Under the pieces are notes generated by a model. The model made no database searches and was not told the DNA's origin. It worked only from the letters and a program-made list of their open reading frames with translations. From JBCCEJ01 sp039030335 (GTDB taxonomy: Bacteria > Pseudomonadota > Gammaproteobacteria > HK1), in assembly GCA_039030335.1 (NCBI GenBank), contig JBCCEJ010000085.1, forward strand, positions 1 through 24,343: 24,343 bases of DNA, written 5' to 3'. Below are positions 23,103 to 24,343 of this stretch, piece after piece (position 1 is the first letter of the stretch; each line of letters starts with the position of its first letter). Made by a program: the position numbers and the translations under genes.

Positions 23103-24343
23103 ATGAATCGTGTCTGGCCCGTAGCCGCGCTGTTCGTGATGGCCGCTGCAATTGCACTCCCGTGCATTGAACAGTGTGGTTCTCTATGGCCGGACGCCGC
23201 GCGGTACGGTAATGCGGCCAGCATGATTCACGATTGGTTGCTTTCGGGCGACTGGACGCAACCTCTCGCTTTTGCCCAACAGAATTACCGGCAGTATCCA
23301 GGTTTCGGGATCCCGTATCACCCACCTGTTTACCCAGGAATGTTGGGACTGTCTTTTGTGATATTTGGAGAGGACTACACGACCGCTCGCGTGTTTGTTG
23401 CGAGCTGTCTTGCACTGATTGGTGTCGCATTCATGTGGACTGAGCGAGAGATGGGACGCGCGGCCGTTCCGGCACTGCTTGGCGCCATGATGGTAGTGAG
23501 TCTACCGGAACTGATGGTGTGGTCCCGCGACACGATGTCCGAAGTTCCAGCGCTGGCGATGTTTCTGTTGGCGACCACGTGTTTCGTCCGATGGTCGCGC
23601 GGCGGCTCACCGTGGCTACTGGTTTTGGCGTATGCGTTGGCCGAATGCGCGTTTCTCTCACGCGTAACGACTGCGACCCTGATGCCCGCGTGGTATCTAT
23701 GGTTGTTTACTACCGAGCGCTGGAAGTTGGCCTTTAGCAAAACCTCCATCGTTTTTGGTGTGCTCTACGTCGGCGTGAATGCTGCGTGGGTCAAGCTGGT
23801 AGTAGCACCGCTTTCTCAGTACGAGATCACGAATAGTGTGATCTGGAACGCTGCTGAACCATTCAGTCTGCGGATCCTTCTGGCCTATCTCGAGTCTGTG
23901 CCCGCTGCGGCTGGATGGGGCACGTTGGCACTGTGCCTCATAGGTTTGGTCTTCGGGTTCTTACGACGCAAAGAGGCGGGCGAGGAACCAGGGTTCCCAC
24001 GCCTCTGGCTGATCTGGGCCGGTGTGGTGCTGTTGGCACTTCTATATAAGGGTATCTACGAGCAACGCTATATCACGTTCGGAATTGTTGCTTTGGGCGG
24101 CTTTGCGGCAGCCGCGATCGCACTTGTTGCAAGGCGGGTGGGGCTCGGTCTGGGTGCCGTATTGGCGCTCGCAGGCGTAGCAGCGAATGTGGCGACCGTA
24201 TATCCCGTTCCCCGCGGGATCTCCGGCTATCCTGAGGTGGTATCCAGCCTGTCGAAGACAACCGACCACGGCAACATCCTGACGGCGATGTGGTATGACC
24301 AGGACTTCATGTTTCGACTGAGGCTGACCGACCCAACAGTCGA
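23103..24343 (+). CDS. GT39/ArnT-like membrane glycosyltransferase, 3'-truncated by window edge
   Basis: An open frame of 413 codons runs off the window with no stop. Seen: an N-terminal membrane segment (about 4-21), then a first periplasmic loop with PDAARYGNAA (30-39), whose Asp matches the catalytic acidic residue of GT-C enzymes. YHPPVYPG (72-79), WSRDTMSEVPALAMFLLA and, further on, EQRYITFGIVAL follow, with many hydrophobic helices between. This pattern resembles ArnT/PMT-type enzymes that transfer a sugar from polyprenyl phosphate to lipid or protein on the outer side of the inner membrane. Start: ATG with GGAGG seven bases upstream. Base composition is visibly more AT-rich than the rest of the window, which may reflect horizontal transfer. 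Donor and acceptor are unknown; the full family length is usually about 500-600 residues. Confidence 0.8.
   Translation, partial: MNRVWPVAALFVMAAAIALPCIEQCGSLWPDAARYGNAASMIHDWLLSGDWTQPLAFAQQNYRQYPGFGIPYHPPVYPGMLGLSFVIFGEDYTTARVFVASCLALIGVAFMWTEREMGRAAVPALLGAMMVVSLPELMVWSRDTMSEVPALAMFLLATTCFVRWSRGGSPWLLVLAYALAECAFLSRVTTATLMPAWYLWLFTTERWKLAFSKTSIVFGVLYVGVNAAWVKLVVAPLSQYEITNSVIWNAAEPFSLRILLAYLESVPAAAGWGTLALCLIGLVFGFLRRKEAGEEPGFPRLWLIWAGVVLLALLYKGIYEQRYITFGIVALGGFAAAAIALVARRVGLGLGAVLALAGVAANVATVYPVPRGISGYPEVVSSLSKTTDHGNILTAMWYDQDFMFRLRLTDPTV

Noticed and set aside
22861..23106. 81-codon frame upstream of the glycosyltransferase gene
   Set aside because: No family resemblance and it overlaps the glycosyltransferase start codon; coding potential looks poor.
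1..24343. CRISPR array, tRNA/rRNA genes, insertion sequences, phage or toxin-antitoxin modules
   Set aside because: No regularly spaced repeats, no structural RNA signatures and no transposase- or integrase-like proteins were seen on either strand.

Overview
The window is 24.3 kb of compact, high-GC DNA (roughly 60-65 % by eye). Genes are packed with 4-base stop/start overlaps and some GTG or TTG starts. The content fits a free-living heterotrophic Pseudomonadota: an AcrB-type RND pump with its adaptor, a TetR regulator, a polyol ABC operon arranged like mtl/smo loci, and AraC regulators. I cannot name a genus. No tRNA, rRNA, CRISPR array, transposase, integrase or phage gene was seen.

Layout. 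(1) 2-1312 (+) is the 3' part of a hydantoinase B/5-oxoprolinase-type gene cut by the window edge. (2) 1314-6427 is an efflux locus: RND permease and membrane-fusion protein on the minus strand, translationally overlapped, with a divergent TetR repressor gene. The shared intergenic region holds two copies of the same palindromic operator, placed over the -35 and start region of a good predicted sigma70-type promoter. (3) 6600-8153 (-) is a photolyase/cryptochrome-related flavoprotein of the bacterial DPRP family in which none of the cysteines expected for the [4Fe-4S] cluster is visible.

(4) 8396-17324 (-) is the centrepiece, an eight-gene polyol operon. In transcription order it encodes a periplasmic binding protein, two permeases, an ATPase, a SmoS-like sorbitol dehydrogenase, a long-chain mannitol/arabitol 2-dehydrogenase, a xylulokinase and a PfkB-type fructokinase. 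Imported sorbitol and mannitol would both become fructose and then fructose-6-phosphate; arabitol would become xylulose and then xylulose-5-phosphate. The order equals the Pseudomonas mtlEFGKDYZ operon with a smoS-like gene inserted between mtlK and mtlD. A 9-bp hairpin separates the binding-protein gene from the permease genes. A divergent AraC-family gene (17524-18492) is the likely activator.

(5) 18717-21410 (+) encodes an 897-residue single-chain signalling protein: multi-TM N-terminus, PAS-like region, histidine kinase, receiver and AraC-type DNA-binding domain. (6) 21470-22651 (-) is a CaiB/BaiF (class III) CoA-transferase. (7) After a 451-bp non-coding stretch, 23103 to the window end (+) is the 5' part of a GT39/ArnT-like membrane glycosyltransferase with visibly lower GC than its neighbours.

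Most of the window is recognisable biology. The points worth checking are the cluster-less photolyase, the mtl/smo hybrid operon with its hairpin and flanking 9-bp repeats, the fused sensor-to-AraC regulator, the doubled efflux operator, and the altered proton-relay residues of the RND pump. I did not find a convincing wholly undescribed system.
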